A stretch of 64,000 bases of DNA, from contig NC_067312.1 in assembly GCF_020740795.1 (NCBI RefSeq), positions 43,734,405-43,798,404 on the forward strand, in the 5' to 3' direction. The position numbers and the translations under genes were made by a program. Under the pieces are notes generated by a model, which was not told the origin of the DNA, made no database searches, and was given only the letters and a program-made list of their open reading frames with translations. Of the stretch, positions 47,491 through 60,922 are shown one piece after another (the first letter of the stretch is position 1; each line of letters begins with the position of its first letter). Origin of the DNA: Apus apus. Its lineage: Eukaryota; Chordata; Aves; Apodiformes; Apodidae.

Positions 47491-49423
47491 GTTCTGCCAG
47501 GAAAAAATCTTCAAGAGAAAGGCATCCTCCTTCAATTTAGAGGACCAAAGCACACTGGGTTTGAAATGCAATGTAGTTTTAAATGCAGCTAGGGAAAAGT
47601 AAATCTCATCTCTCTGTATGGACTGCTGGAATATTTTTAAGCTTTTTGGAGTTTGACAGAAAAGTTCGTGGAATCTGAACACTTAACTTCATTGGGCTCC
47701 TCTGAAAATGCCAGCTAGCACTGTCTGTTCCACATGAAATATTTTAGGACTTTCTGTACCAGAATAGCAGAAATGCGCTATCTGTATCTGGCCTAGTGGG
47801 GGTTCAGAACTGAAGTTGGGGTCTTTACAAGGGTATGTCTTGGTTAATCTTAGTGGTGAAGTGTATCGCTCATGTCACCTGCAAAGACATGTCTGAGGTA
47901 AATAAAAGTTGGTATCTCAGCATTATTGCCCACTTGGCTCCCTCTGACAGATCCTGGGGACATGTTGAAAACCCGACAGGTGGATTCTCATGCGTGTTAA
48001 AGCAAGGTAATCAAAGAGTCTTCGGTATCTTAGCAAATGGTTGGTATTTTCTTTCACCAGTACTTCACTTCAGAAAATTACATTTGTCTCTTAAAAATAT
48101 TTAGAAATATGAGCAAGCAAAAGATATGCTCATGGAGACCATACTGGATGCATCCAGCCAAGAAGCGTTTGGCAGAGAGTAAGTTAGCCACCCATGCAAG
48201 TTTTTATCTTGGATAACTTGAGGCTGAAAGAATGTTGAACAGTTTAATCACATCAGGTGTTGTGACATACTCATGTCCTTTGCCAGTATTCTAAAAAATA
48301 CGTCTTAGTTATTCTTCAGTGTTAACCTGCCAGCTATCAGTAGATGTCTGTCAGTACATTTTTCAAAACTTTAACCTAGCCTACCTGTTATACCTGCATT
48401 GGTGCAGTTAGCCATTCCTCTGGCTTAGCTCATTGTTCCTGTTTACTCAATTAGTGCTATCTGGATCTACTACACTTGTAGTTTCCTAGTAGCTTGAAAG
48501 GCAGAGGTGGAAGGGAAAGGTCACTGTTGCTGATATATTCCTTCCAAAGGGTAAAAATCCTTCCTTCATGCAAAATGGTTGGCCTGATCTCACTTCTCTA
48601 GCTGTTCAGAGCTGCTCTGCCTCCATTTATCTGTCATGCTTATAATGATCATCTCCTTTGACTGAAATAAAATTTTTTATGGCATTTAATGGTGTCACTT
48701 TCATTCCTTTACTGACTCAATCCACAAATTGCTAGTTGTTGTCAGCCTGCCAGTACTGAAACAAACCTAATCTCTGCTAATTGAGAGCTTTATGCAGTTT
48801 TCCAATCTGTTTGCCAAATTATTAGAGGGTATTTTTGATAATGAAATGGTACAACAAATGGCAACAGACTTAATGGTTTGTCTTTGTTAAAGGTGACAGT
48901 ATTCCAACAGATTCATTCAGTTCTAACTGCCCTTCACTACAAACATCGTTAAAGATTCTAAACACCTTAGAAGAAGATACTATTTCCAAAAGCTTAAAAA
49001 TCTCACTTGGGAATCTATCTGTGTCTGTAGTATTTTTTTATTTTTTTTTTTTTTTCCTGTTGACATATACTTAATTACCTTGCTAATTTTCTAATGCAGA
49101 ATTTCTGTCTCCTGTCTAAGCTGCTACATTTAACTTGGGAGGGAATTTCCCATGAAGAGTGATGCAGAGGATATTCAGGTTGGTGCAAAAAATATAAACT
49201 TTGAGCAATATGTCAACTCCATCTAATGGCCTAGCAGACTTGTTCTTTGTGCTGTTTTGTTATTGTTGTAGTTGTATTTTAGACCTCTTAACTGCAGTTA
49301 CTTCTTTGTAAACTGTCAAGTCTTCGAGTCTGCTTTTTTGTTCTTTCAAAGAAATCTCTCTCTGTGATGAGAGACTTGTTTTCATTATATTTTAATGTTA
49401 CTGAACACTTCTGCTCTGCTTTT

Positions 49424-49443
49424 TTTTGTTTGTTTGTTTGTTT
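49424..49443 (+). repeat. (TTTG)n microsatellite
   Basis: Five TTTG-type units in a T-rich context. Confidence 0.8.
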
Positions 49444-51604
49444 AATGCATCCACCATCAAATCAAATGGTTGAAGAGGCATTATTGAATATTTGAAACAT
49501 GTTGTTGCTTCGTGCCTAAAAATATCAGTATGGACCTTTATTCTGAAGCAGAGAAGATAAACTGAGATGGAGTAATACCTAGTTCTATAGGTCTATAGTT
49601 TAGATCATGTATGCAAGTAATAATTATCAGACATAAGTTAAAAGTAATTAATGGACAAGTGAGTGGGAGTTACGGTATCTGGAGCATAAAGCTCTATTGC
49701 TATTTTAGGAAATGTTTCTTCACAGACAACTTTCTACTGTCTTGGGCTACAAAATCTGGGCAAATTGTTTAGAACTGTGCTGTCTCATCTTCTTCATGCT
49801 GAAGGAAACTGTCAGAAAAAATGTGAATCCTATTGCACTCAAAGGACTGTTGTGAATTGGCTATTTCATTAGGGCTTTGCAAAGTGGATTGAAATCTTTG
49901 ACTAGAAAGTGGCACTAGAACAAAAACTACTCAGGTTAAATTTTGGTTCAAGTATTTGCACAGCTGAGAGAACAGTTGTATTAAATCCTAATTATCCTAT
50001 TGAAAATATAACCAAAACCAATTAACCAAAGGCAACACCAGAAATTTGCAACACCAGAAATCAATGGTACAAATGCAGCCTTTCAGGATTTTTGCACATT
50101 GCACCAAAGCTTTGGGACCAATCTGATCATTGCCTGTACAGCCTCTGCCAAGATGATAGAAACTAGGGAATGGTGTCAAATATTAACCACATTTTTCTTC
50201 ACTTCTCCTATATCTAAGAAGTGTTCTGTACTACAAGACTTAGATGAAGAGATGGAAGGCACTCACTCAGAGCTCTAGGTAGCCTGCATACCGGAGGATA
50301 AGACATTCTTGCATTCATATTTTGTGTCCACATAAACTGTGGATGCAATTAAGATACTACATTCAAGCAAAATTTATACAGTAGCTGGGTGAATTCAGTG
50401 AATGCTCCACAGATCAGCTAATCCTTCTTTTATTGCTGGCTTCAATTGGTTCTTTACATGCAGGTGCAGTGTGCTTTCTCTTCCAAACAAACATCAATGT
50501 TTTCTATAGACTGCTGAAGTGGTGGCAACATCTTTTCTAACAGTTACAGCATGGCTTTCCTGGCTTGTGGCATGGCTGCGGCGTTGAGAAAGAGCCCCTA
50601 GGCAGGAAGGCTGCAGAGTTCAGTCATGCCAGAAGTAGAACAGAGGTCACCAGGCAAACCTTGCATGCTGAGTGAGTGTGTGCTCATTGCAACACAAACC
50701 TGCCTCTTTCCCTCTCTTGACCTGGACAGATCAGACCTGGGGTGCTGGTACCTGGGATGCCGCAGTTGGAGCCAAATATCTATAAAACAGTGTGCATCTA
50801 GGTTTACACAGATTATATGGAAGTTACATCCTTTCCTCCTCTTTTGTTCAGGTTCCGCTTGAGGAGAGGCTTCCACTGCTTTCCAAACAGTTCTAAACCA
50901 TACAAAACCAAACTTAGGGTGAGACCTCTTCCTTTTACTTTGTTTCAAAATGATCAGTTGGAAAATTTTAAATCAGAGGTGTGCATGAACCTCTGGTTTT
51001 CTTAAGTTGGTCTGAACATACTGCTGCTGCCCTTACTTTCAAAAAAATGTCATAGAATGTTTAAAAAATAAATAAATTTCCCAGGAAAAATATAAACACT
51101 CAGACTGCTGCTCAGCTAAAATGCTGTGGCCTCTTTCTGCAGGAAAGGCAGAGGATATTGGGATTTTAGCCTTTTGACTATGTTTTGGCGTCAACCTTCA
51201 ACAGAGTTTCAAACAAAGAGATGAAGTCTCACTTCCCCTTCCTCCTTAGCGCAAGTTTCAATTCAGGAAAAAAAAAATATGTTATTATCGTGTCATCATA
51301 GTAGGAGAGAACTGTATTTAATTTTTTTAGCTTCCTTGTTGGAGGCATGTAAATACAACAGCTTCTTTAAAATGCCCAGCAGGACATTTTCTTGATCTGT
51401 GATCTGCAGTTCACAGGAAAATATGGATTTCTGATAGTGCAGCTGTAGCTGTATCTTAAAATCTAGATGCTAAGAAGATATGTGTATTCAACTGGGCATG
51501 TTGTCCTTGCTGCTTGCTCTTAAGGTGCAAACACTACAAGTCATAGAATTACAGAACCATAGAATGGCTTGGATTGCAAAGGACCTTAAAATAATATAGA
51601 TACA

Positions 51605-51633
51605 CCCCTCACCCCGGCCCTCCCCCCCTGCCC
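51605..51633 (-). other. C-run cluster; G-quadruplex motif on minus strand
   Basis: C tracts of 4, 4, 3, 7 and 3 with loops of 1-3 nt give a canonical G-quadruplex on the minus strand. That strand is the sense strand of the CR1 3'UTR here. Confidence 0.7.
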
Positions 51634-51712
51634 TGAGTCGGCAGGGACACCTCCTGCTAGATCAGGTTGCTCAGTGCCCCTTGGACACTTCCTTGGACCT
51701 TCCCTTGGACAC

Positions 51713-53590
51713 TTACAGGGATGGGGCATCCACAGCTTCCTTGGGCAACCTGTTCCAGTGTTTCATCACACTCACACTAAAGAATTTCATCCTAATGTCT
51801 AACTTAAATCTCCCCTCTTCACACTTTAATCTATTACGTCTTGTCCTGTCACTACAAGCCCTTGTCAAAAGTCCTTCCCCAGCTTTCCTGTAGGCCCTGA
51901 TCAGATGCTGGAAGTCTGCTATGAGGTCTCCCTGGAGCCTTCTCTTCTCCAAGCTGAACAATCCCAACTCTCTCAGCCTGTCTTCAAAGGAGAGGGGCTC
52001 TAGCCCTCTCATCCTCTTTGCGGTCCTCCTCTAGTCTCACTCCAACAATTCCATGTACTTTCTGTGTTGGGGGCTCCATAATTTGACACAGTGCTCCAGT
52101 TGGGTTCTCAGAAGAGCGCAGTAAAGGGTGAGACTCGCCTCCCTTGATCTGCTGGCCATGCTTCTTTCGATGCAGCCTAGGACACAGTTGACTTCCTGGG
52201 CTGCAAGTGCACATTGCTGGCTCATGTTGAGCTTCTTGTTCACCATCACCGCCAATTCTTTCTCCTCTGGGCTATTATAGATCCATTCTCTACCTAACCT
52301 GGATTTCTGCTTGATATTGCTCCAACCCAGTTGCAGAGCCTTTCACTTGGCCTTACTGAACTTCATGAGATTGGCATGGGCCCACCTCTCCAGTCTGTCA
52401 ATGTCCCTCTGTATGACATCCCTTCCCTCCACCACATCAACTTCACCAAACACTTTGGTGTTGTCAGAAAACTTGCTGAGGGTGCACTCAGTGCCACTGT
52501 CCATGTCACCAACAAAGATGTTAAATAGCACCAGTCCAGGTATTGACTCTTGGGGAACACCACTGGTCATAGGTATCCATCTAGACATTGAGCTGTTGAT
52601 CACTACTCTTTCTAGCCAGTTCCTTATCCAATGAGTGGTCCATTCATCACACCCATATTGTTCCAGTTTTGATACCAAAATGTTGTGTGGGACAGTGTTG
52701 AGAGCTTTGTGCAAGTCCAGGTAGATGACATCAGTTGCTCTTCCTTTGTTGACCAATATTGTGACCCCATTGTAGAAGGCCACCAAATTAGTCAGCCAGG
52801 ATTTGCCCTTGGTGAATCCATTTTGGCTGTCACCAGTCACCCCTTTGTTTTCCACTTGCCTTAGCAGAGCCTTCAGGAGATCTGCTCCATCATCATGCTG
52901 GGCACAGAGGTGAGAGTGACTGGCCTGTAGTTCCCTGGGTCTTCCTTTTTTTCCTTTTTGGAAATGGGTGTTATATTTCCCCTTTTCCAGCTAGTGGAAA
53001 CTTTGCCAAACTGCCAAGACTTTTCAAATATGATGGACAGAGGCTTTGCAACTTCATCAGCTGGTTCCTTCAGAAGCTGTGGATGGATCCCATCATATCC
53101 CATGGATTTGTGCACCTTCAGGTCATTCTGATGTCTGTCTTTGCCTTCTCTAACTTGGGTAGTTTGACCAGATCCCTTCCTGGTGAAGACTGCAGCAAAA
53201 TAGTCATTGAGAAACTCAGCCTTCTCTATGTCCTGTGTGACCAGGTCTCCAGTTTCCTTTTGAAGTGGGCCCACATCTTCCCTCATCTTCCTCTTATTGC
53301 TGACATACCTGTAGAAACTTTTCTTTTTGCCCTTGACATCCTTGACAAGATCCAAGTCCCTTCGTGCTTTGGCCTTCCTTACCCACTCACTTGATTCCCT
53401 GACAACTTGCCTGTACTTCTCCCAGGATACCTGTTCCTGCTTCCACTTTCTGTAAATCTTATTTTTACATTTAATTGTGTCCAGGAGATCCTTGCTCCTT
53501 CACACAGGCCTCCTGGCTCTCCTTCCTGCCTTCCTCTTTGTTGGGATATGTTGCTCCTGCACATGGAGGAATAGGTGATCCTTGAATATG
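51713..53590 (-). pseudogene. CR1 ORF2 linker, reverse transcriptase and C-terminus remnant
   Basis: Four readable pieces in order. First, 53355-52873 has [48 protein letters not shown] and [18 protein letters not shown]. Second, 52855-52343 has [18 protein letters not shown], motif [12 protein letters not shown] (residues 45-55), motif B SGVPQES (98-104, Gly to Glu), motif C FSDN (129-132) and ends [14 protein letters not shown]. Third, 52255-52037 has MVNKKLNMSQQCALAAQEVN and LYCALLRTQLEHCVKLWSPQ. Fourth, 52012-51713 has [20 protein letters not shown] and HWNRLPKEAVDAPSL. Stops and shifts separate the pieces. Motifs A, B and C are all altered, so it is inactive. Confidence 0.92.
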
Positions 53591-56500
53591 GACCAGCTTT
53601 CCTTGGCTCCCCTCACTTCCACAGCTTTGTCCCAAGGTACCCTTCCCAGCAGCTCCTGGAAGAAACCAAAATCTGCTCTCTTGAAATTAAGAGTAGTGAA
53701 CAGCTTTGCTCTTTCCTTGCTGCCCTAAAGATCCTGCATTTGACCATGTCATAATGACTGAAGCCTAGTCTCCCGTTAAGTTTAAGTCATAACTCCATGA
53801 GATTCCAGTCCCAGATGAGCAAATGGGTTCTGCTAAAATAGAAATACGGTGTTTATTTTCCTCTGTGACAGCACTGCCACACCATCATCACACTAGACAT
53901 CTGATTATATCCTGACAGACTTAATGCTTTAAAGTACTAAACATTGTTGAAAACAAAGACAGAGGTGGCACTGGTTTTTTTTTGACAGCAGGATGACAAC
54001 ACTCCAAGCTCTTGAGACCAATCTCTGGTATGCAGTGAACAGTTTTGCTATAGGAGAAGCAAACAGAACAGGTCTGAGGTATGCATTTGTCCCAAGGAGG
54101 GGCATTGCAGCAAGTTGGGAGCTCCTTGGGTCAGAAGAGGAAGATCCCAAATTCCCTGTGTTACTGAGGTGCAGGGCAATGCAGGTGCCAGCACTGGTAG
54201 GGCTAGGGGCAGGGTAGAGATACGAGAAAGGAAGCAGAAGGTGTTCAATATGATACAGGGGCAGCTAAGACTTTCGGTTGTCCCCAGGGTAGTCATTGGA
54301 GTTGCCAGCAAGCTGTTCACCAGTGTAAATAAGGTCAAATTTTGAAAGATTGATCAGCCTTTTGTGGCTGAATTGTCTCTTCTGTATTTAATAATATGCA
54401 GCCATAGGTCCTTTAAAAGTACATAAGGATTACGTATATGTCTTCTGGAGTCTGCTCTCCATTAGTAAAGATGTTATTTGCTTCCTGACTTAAACTTCAG
54501 CATCATCAGTAAAGGCTGTGGAAAAGCCACAAAACTGAAACAGAAACCTTGTGTCTTTTCCTGATAAGGATTTAAAAAAAAAAATAAAATAAAAAGAATA
54601 AGGCAAAGCTTACAACAGTATATCTGTGTCATATGCATGATAGTACCTCAAACTGCAAATAATTGTCCTAGAGAATAATGCAGGATAATTGTATTTTTCT
54701 GTGCTTTTTTTTCTGCATTCCATTTGTGAGTTGTTACCATCATTATGAGTATTCAGTTCCTGGGATCATAGCTAATATTCTGGTGGTTTTGTTAGAAAGG
54801 GAATTTATGTAATGGAAGAAGCTAATTGTTCTTTGGATTCATCCTTCATTGTAGAATTTTATGAAAAAGTTTGTAAGTGAATTTGAACCTTATCTTGGCT
54901 GCTTGGTTTTATCCCCTGGTGCCACTAGCTTTATTCTCAGGTTGAACCATCCATGTATTAAAAATCCCTGCTTCCAGAATCAGCTAAGGGGCACTAACAA
55001 AAGCATTTTACGCTGAAAAATGGGGAAGTAAAAGTACAGTAGTGGCAGCCCTAGGCTTTGTAAATGCTTCTATTGTGTTATCTTCAGCTTAACCAAAAGC
55101 TTCAGTGGCCTCTGGTGACCTGTCATCAAATACTTCCATTACAAAGAATAAAAGGCGAGGCCATCCTTTATCAGTTTTCTTTCAACATGTGCTTATGAAA
55201 ATAGCAATTTTTTCACCTGGCAAAATAAAAACAAGTATAAACAAATGTTACCAATAGGCAACAGTGTAATTGTTGGGTGATTGTGATACTGCTTATAATT
55301 CTGATTTTCCTGTGTTGTCTTCAATCTCAGCAGCCTCATTTTTGGCAGGATCTGAACCTAGTGTTATTCAACAGTTTTCCCTTTAGTATATGAGGTAATA
55401 TGGCCTTCCAGTGACTGAAATATTTAGGGGATTTGTATAGTGACAGAAATAGATAAGATGTTTGAAGCAAGTGGCTTAGCTGTTTAGGAAAATCTCCATG
55501 GAATTTAAGAGGACGCACAGATGTAATACAATTGGTGGGTTTATTAAAATTCTTTCTGAGTAACATCTATGGTAAAAATATAGCCTATTCTCATTACAAA
55601 GTCCTCCCCATCTTCTGACTCCCCACATAATATCTTTCTTCAATGAGTTAGAAAGCAGTCTAAAGATGTAAAGCAATATTTTGAAAATCTGTTTATTGTG
55701 TTTATATACCTGCTTATCACTGTGAAAATCACCAACAGATATGCCAGTGTAAGCTACAGCTTGAAGTATTTTGTGTCATTTAAAAATAAAAAGTGAGAAG
55801 TAGCAGATTATATGCTTGTTTACATGCTATTTCTATCTTGCTTAATCATGGTACACAAAGGAAAGTAAGGATACTGATAGTCTATGTAGTACCACGACCC
55901 TGCACTTCTATGTCTTTGTGCAAATGTACATACAAACACTCCTCTATTTACTGATACAGAACTAGATTGGACACACCTGTAAAATGTTATTATTAAGGAT
56001 GCATCCGAAAGCTAAGGACTACAAAAAAATAACATTTCTGGGGCAACTTTAATTTGGTTTCCTGGTGTGTCTTTGCTGCAACTGAAGCTCTTTGGGAAAT
56101 TTTCTGTACAATGCTTTTATCACAAAATGCGAATCTATCAAAATCAAGACAGTTGATGTGTGCATTGCAATTTTGACAAAACTTTTCTCAAGCCCAGGCT
56201 GGAATATTTATAGTGAGAAACTCAGTTTAGGGTTGTTTCAGACCAGGTTTGTAAACCTGTTTTTTTCCAGGAGGGACCACTATCTAGGCCACTTCCAGGT
56301 GATTTCCCAGACCTTGACATTATTTTATTTTATGTCCCCATATTTCTCGATTTTCTGGCTTGAGGCTCTAGGACCATGTTGCAGAAATTCTGGACGCTTG
56401 CAGTTGTAGCTGTAGAAATTGAGTTTTGAAAAATACAGTCATAAATAATAACAAAAAATAGTTTGCAGATTTTTGAAATTGCTTACCAACTTTTAATATA

Positions 56501-59500
56501 TCTGCCTCTCATCTCAATTGGAGAAGTGATTCTTTAGCATTTCTGTATTATTCCAGCACTATTATGGTAAACACCACAGAAAAGCCCTTGAGAAAATTTC
56601 ATCTTCTCTTTTTCAGAGCAGGCTTGAATACTGTTTGATGAATAACACATCAGGCAACCGTGTATTGAACAAGGAAAAAATAAATTACTAAACACCTACA
56701 GGACACTGTCCTTCCTAGGAAACTGAACGAAGCAGAAGTTTTGTGAGAAGAAACCTCTAGGTGACTGTGGCATTATACAGGATGACAATACATACCTATG
56801 ACAGAGGATGAATTAAGATTGTGCAGGCAGCCTTAATCCTGGGATTTTCTAAATCCTGAATGCTTAACTTTGTTGTCTTTTAAAAGAACATTAAGTTGGC
56901 TTTCTGTGGGCAATGCATGTATAATACACAGAGAAAATATATGCCAAGCATTTGACAAAAAGATATTATTGGGATGAGTTTGGCTGACCTTGTTATTTCT
57001 AAACAGTTATTAACTGAAATTATATTTAATTAATATGTTTATTAAAGTTAAGGACATTGATCTGTGCAGGAGTTAGAGAAGCAATAATTTTGCCATGAGT
57101 ATATTTTCAAGGCCTCCTATCAAAGCCAAGATAAAATTTTTCTTATAAACGAGCATATCCCATACTCACCCCCAACACCTATTATCTGCTAGCTGGAAAT
57201 TAGCACCAACTGTGGACTTTTGAAACCAAGAGAACTGCAGTGGGATTTGGGGTGAAGGCAGGGACAGATTAGAAAGGGGTGAAGGTAGTCCAGGGAGTGG
57301 AGGTGCATTTTAAATTCATGTGTCAGTGGCTCAGTCTCTAAAATTGGACAACTGAGAACACCACACCAGTAATGAGTTACAGGCATACATGTAACACTGC
57401 TGCAATCTTCTGAATTTGCAGCTGGGTTTCCTGATGTCTTGTCATTCTCTCTTTTTTTTCTGATTAAGACAGGCAGCCAATATGACTAATTATTCTGTGG
57501 TATGCCCAGGCACCTTCATCCAGAGGATCAAAACCTAACATTTTTTTTTTTTTTTCTCAAGAACATAGCTTTATACAGCCAGCCCCAGAGTGCTGTTCCT
57601 TCTTCTATTTATTTAGAAGAACCACCCACAGAAAAACAGGGAATCACTGTTTAAGGGGAAATGGAAACAGAAGAGAGAAATAGTGTTACAAGTAGCATGA
57701 CTTCCAGTACTGCAGGGAAAGCTTTTCTGAGCAAACAAGTATCTGTATGAAACTGCTATTACAGACTATGAAATGCCCCTGTCACCTCAAAATAAATATG
57801 TTTAAGAACGAATTGTCTTTATTCAGCAGAGATCCATTATAGGAGATGAGCAGGGATTTCTTCACCTTCTGTGAAAGCATAGGTTACACATTACCTTCTC
57901 TGGAACGTTCATGAGAAAGTTACTTAATACTCTAAACAGCACCTACAAGGAAGGAGAAGGCAACTGCTATAACTTAGGGTGCCCTTGAGGGATGCTGTGA
58001 TGATAACTTTCCTGTTTAAATTTGGGAAATACACAGCACACAAATGAATGAACCATATTGTCTTTGAAGTTTCCTATGTGAGTCATGGTGAAGATTCTAC
58101 ATAATTACATCAAAATTACAGGGACAGGAATCAGCATGCAAACAGGCCATGGGCAAACATATAGTTACGTGATTCTATCATCTATACAAACAAAAATTAA
58201 CTCCCTTTCCATGCTACTTGCCATGCTTTCTGTGTTACATAAGTTAATGATATAATCTAAATACATTTTCAGAACTCAGAAAAGTCTTGCCAGGAGAATA
58301 AATCAGTGGAAAAGCCTTACAGGAAATTTGCTGAAAGCCAGTATTAGTGATTCATTTATCACCAAACCTGCCAAGCATGACTATTTTGGGGGGCCAAACA
58401 CAGAAGCTTAAGCCAAGTACTCTAGCAACAGTAGTTTTGCATCACTATTCAGACAACTTGCACCAGCTCACAATGTCGTTTTCACATTTCTAGTGTGGCA
58501 TGGAGGCATATTAAACAGACACTGGTGAGACAGCTGGCAGAGTGGCTGGGAAGTCAAAAGGTATTTAGAAAAGGTTTGCTAAAAGAAGAGGTACGAATAT
58601 CCCTAATACACTTCAGAACTTGCTTGATGCACACCAGTGTTACAAGGAACCCAAGTGAACTCAGATTGCTCTGCACACTTTTACTCCTAGCTAACCTGAC
58701 TGTTACATGACTGTGAAATATCATTGATGGCTAGCAAGAGCTTCCTTCAGATCAGCTGAAATCTGAAGGGGAATGCAATGTTTCTTTGTAACTGTCATGT
58801 TTCTGAAGCGTCTTGCTCCCTGCTACCCTGAGCATTTCATGGAGAGCTAGGGGGAGAGGGCAGAGGGAAGGAAGCATTGCAGAACAACCTGAGAGAAATT
58901 TTGACACTGACCACTGCCTGCTAGTCCTTTTGTTTATCACCCTTCTCTTTTTTTTGTTATGAAAGGAAGTTAAAATCTTTCCCTGTGGTAGAATACATAG
59001 TGATGTGTTATTGGACAACCAGTACATATACTAAATAGACAGTTCTTTAAAATAAATGTATCCAGCTTCTCTCCAAGTGCAAGCAGAACAGCAAATACCG
59101 AAAGATTAAGTACATATGCACTCTGTTTTTATCTTACAGACTATTTTCAATAAATAATACATTCATTTCTATTTAATTTCTTGATAATATCCAGCAGAAC
59201 AGAGAAATTTTCAAAGTGCAGTCACAGTACTTCTTTTAAATGACTTCTAACTCTGCTCACTTTAAATTGGGGTTGTGTGTCTGCTGCAGAAGCAGACTAA
59301 CCAGAATCTAGTTGGAGTGGCTAGAGACAGCTACCCCAGGCCCATATTTAGGCATCCTAAGAAACGGTCTGATTTCCAAAACTGCTGAGTAGCCAGTAGC
59401 CCTAATTTGTGTCCAAGGGAGCTGCTGTTGGATGTTTGGCACATTTGAAAAATCAGGTCATTTACGTAAGCAACTAATTGTTGCATTAAGAGCCCAACTT

Positions 59501-59856
59501 CTGCTACTGGTTTTATGGGGGCTTGATGTAATTTTGTCCAGAAACTTTTCAAAGCCAGGGATCTGGCTTGCACTCACTGCTGACCCAAGTGGAGGCCCTG
59601 GGAAACTCCATCTGGCAGGCTTGGGATAACCCCATCTACCTTTTTTGAGTCCTTGGCGAAGCACCCACACTGGGGCTGTGGGTGTGCATCTCCTCTCTGT
59701 CATCAGTCCTGCCAGGCTGCAGTGACTTAACTGAGAGTTGCTTACTCCCAGGCCACCTCCCTGGAGGCCCCGTGAGCCTCTGACATGAGAGAAGGGATGC
59801 TTCAAAGTATTTGCCCAATTTAAACAGTTTTACTGGAAACTCTGGGTCAAGAAGAA

Positions 59857-59988
59857 GGAGAAGGAGAAGGAGAAGGAGAAGGAGAAGGAGAAGGAGAAGG
59901 AGAAGGAGAAGGAGAAGGAGAAGGAGAAGGAGAAGGAGAAGGAGAAGGAGAAGGAGAAGGAGAAGGAGAAGGAGAAGGAGAAGGAGAA
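59857..59988 (+). repeat. (GGAGAA)22 hexanucleotide microsatellite
   Basis: Exactly 132 bp of uninterrupted GGAGAA, flanked by GAAGAA-like imperfect units on the left and GAAAAA on the right. Purity over 22 units suggests recent expansion or ongoing slippage. The three plus frames read Arg-Arg, Glu-Lys and Gly-Glu/Arg-type repeats and the complement Leu-Leu, so open frames across it are not genes. The array is all purine on the plus strand. Confidence 0.97.
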
Positions 59989-60922
59989 GAAAAACCCTTG
60001 TGGAAAAATTCTGCACAGAGTTCCTGCTCTTCACTTTAGGACTGTCCCCTTTGTGTTAGCAGGGATCAGGCTTCAGCTCCACATGGCATGCCACTTGGTG
60101 AAGGGTGTGAAGCAAGTAAAGGACAAACAGTGCCACAATCTATTTTAGTGCTAAAATGAACTTTGTGTAGTAAACATGGGGAGGCTTAAGTTCAGTTACT
60201 ACTTAAGAAGGTAAGTTTGCAGAAGTTCTTGTAAATCCTTATTACACAACAGGCTCAGCACGGCTGTCATTCTGAAGTAACATATATTCTTCAACATTGT
60301 GAAACATAAATAGGTGTCTTAGTCTAACTTTCCACATCAGCAAGGATCAGTGCAGAGTGTTTTCCTCTTTGTTCTTATGTTTAAAATAGTACACGACAAA
60401 TGTAAGCAAGTTTCTTAACTCCTGGGTAGGGTCTGGTTTCTTAATTCCTGGTGCAGTGCCAAGCTCTAATCTTGGGCACACAGCGTGCATAATCATGTAT
60501 CTCCATAGACATTTCCAGGTACATGGTGTTGTTTACAATTCACTTGAGATTACAATCTGACCTGTGGAGAACATTCTGGATATGGAAGATACAGGACAAA
60601 CAAGTTGTGTGAAGGAGCAGAAACAGTAGTGACATATCTCAGGCTTCAAACCTCAAGTGCTGCTCACACAACTAACAAGCCCAAAGTGATTATAGACAAT
60701 TTTCAGAAATAATGCCTTTATGCAGATGCACAAATATTATGAAATATTTGCATCCTTTTCATTAGGATCCTCAGAAAGTTGGGCAGGCTGATGGACAGCA
60801 TTCTGAAAAAAGCCACACAGAACTAACATTAACACCATCACTTTCTGTTACAAAATTAGATGCCTTTATTTAACTTAGTTTAATAGGGGCTGTGAATAAC
60901 TGCTTCATTGTCAACCCCACAG

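Larger units (their letters stand above)
46589..51543. other. Mostly single-copy non-coding DNA
   Basis: Contains a possible LTR fragment (46978-47490), a T run (49036-49056) and a TTTG run (49424-49443). No gene is supported. A GC-richer patch at 50590-50900 carries overlapping 78- and 116-codon frames on opposite strands without known domains. Confidence 0.5.
51541..53790 (-). mobile_element. CR1 LINE, 2.25-kb 5'-truncated copy
   Basis: The second longest continuous CR1 copy here. On the minus strand it runs from the end of the endonuclease (about 53790) through the linker, RT, ORF2 C-terminus, 3'UTR and a short decayed tail (51541-51565). It has no large internal deletion and serves as the reference for the interrupted copy at 30.6-33.5 kb, with which it shares a nearly identical tract (52405-53130). 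Its 3'UTR holds a C-run cluster (51605-51633) and a small TTGGACACTT duplication (51681-51714). Confidence 0.94.

Noticed and set aside
59636..60059. Long poly-Leu (minus) and poly-Arg (plus) open frames
   Set aside because: They are translations of the GGAGAA microsatellite and its complement.
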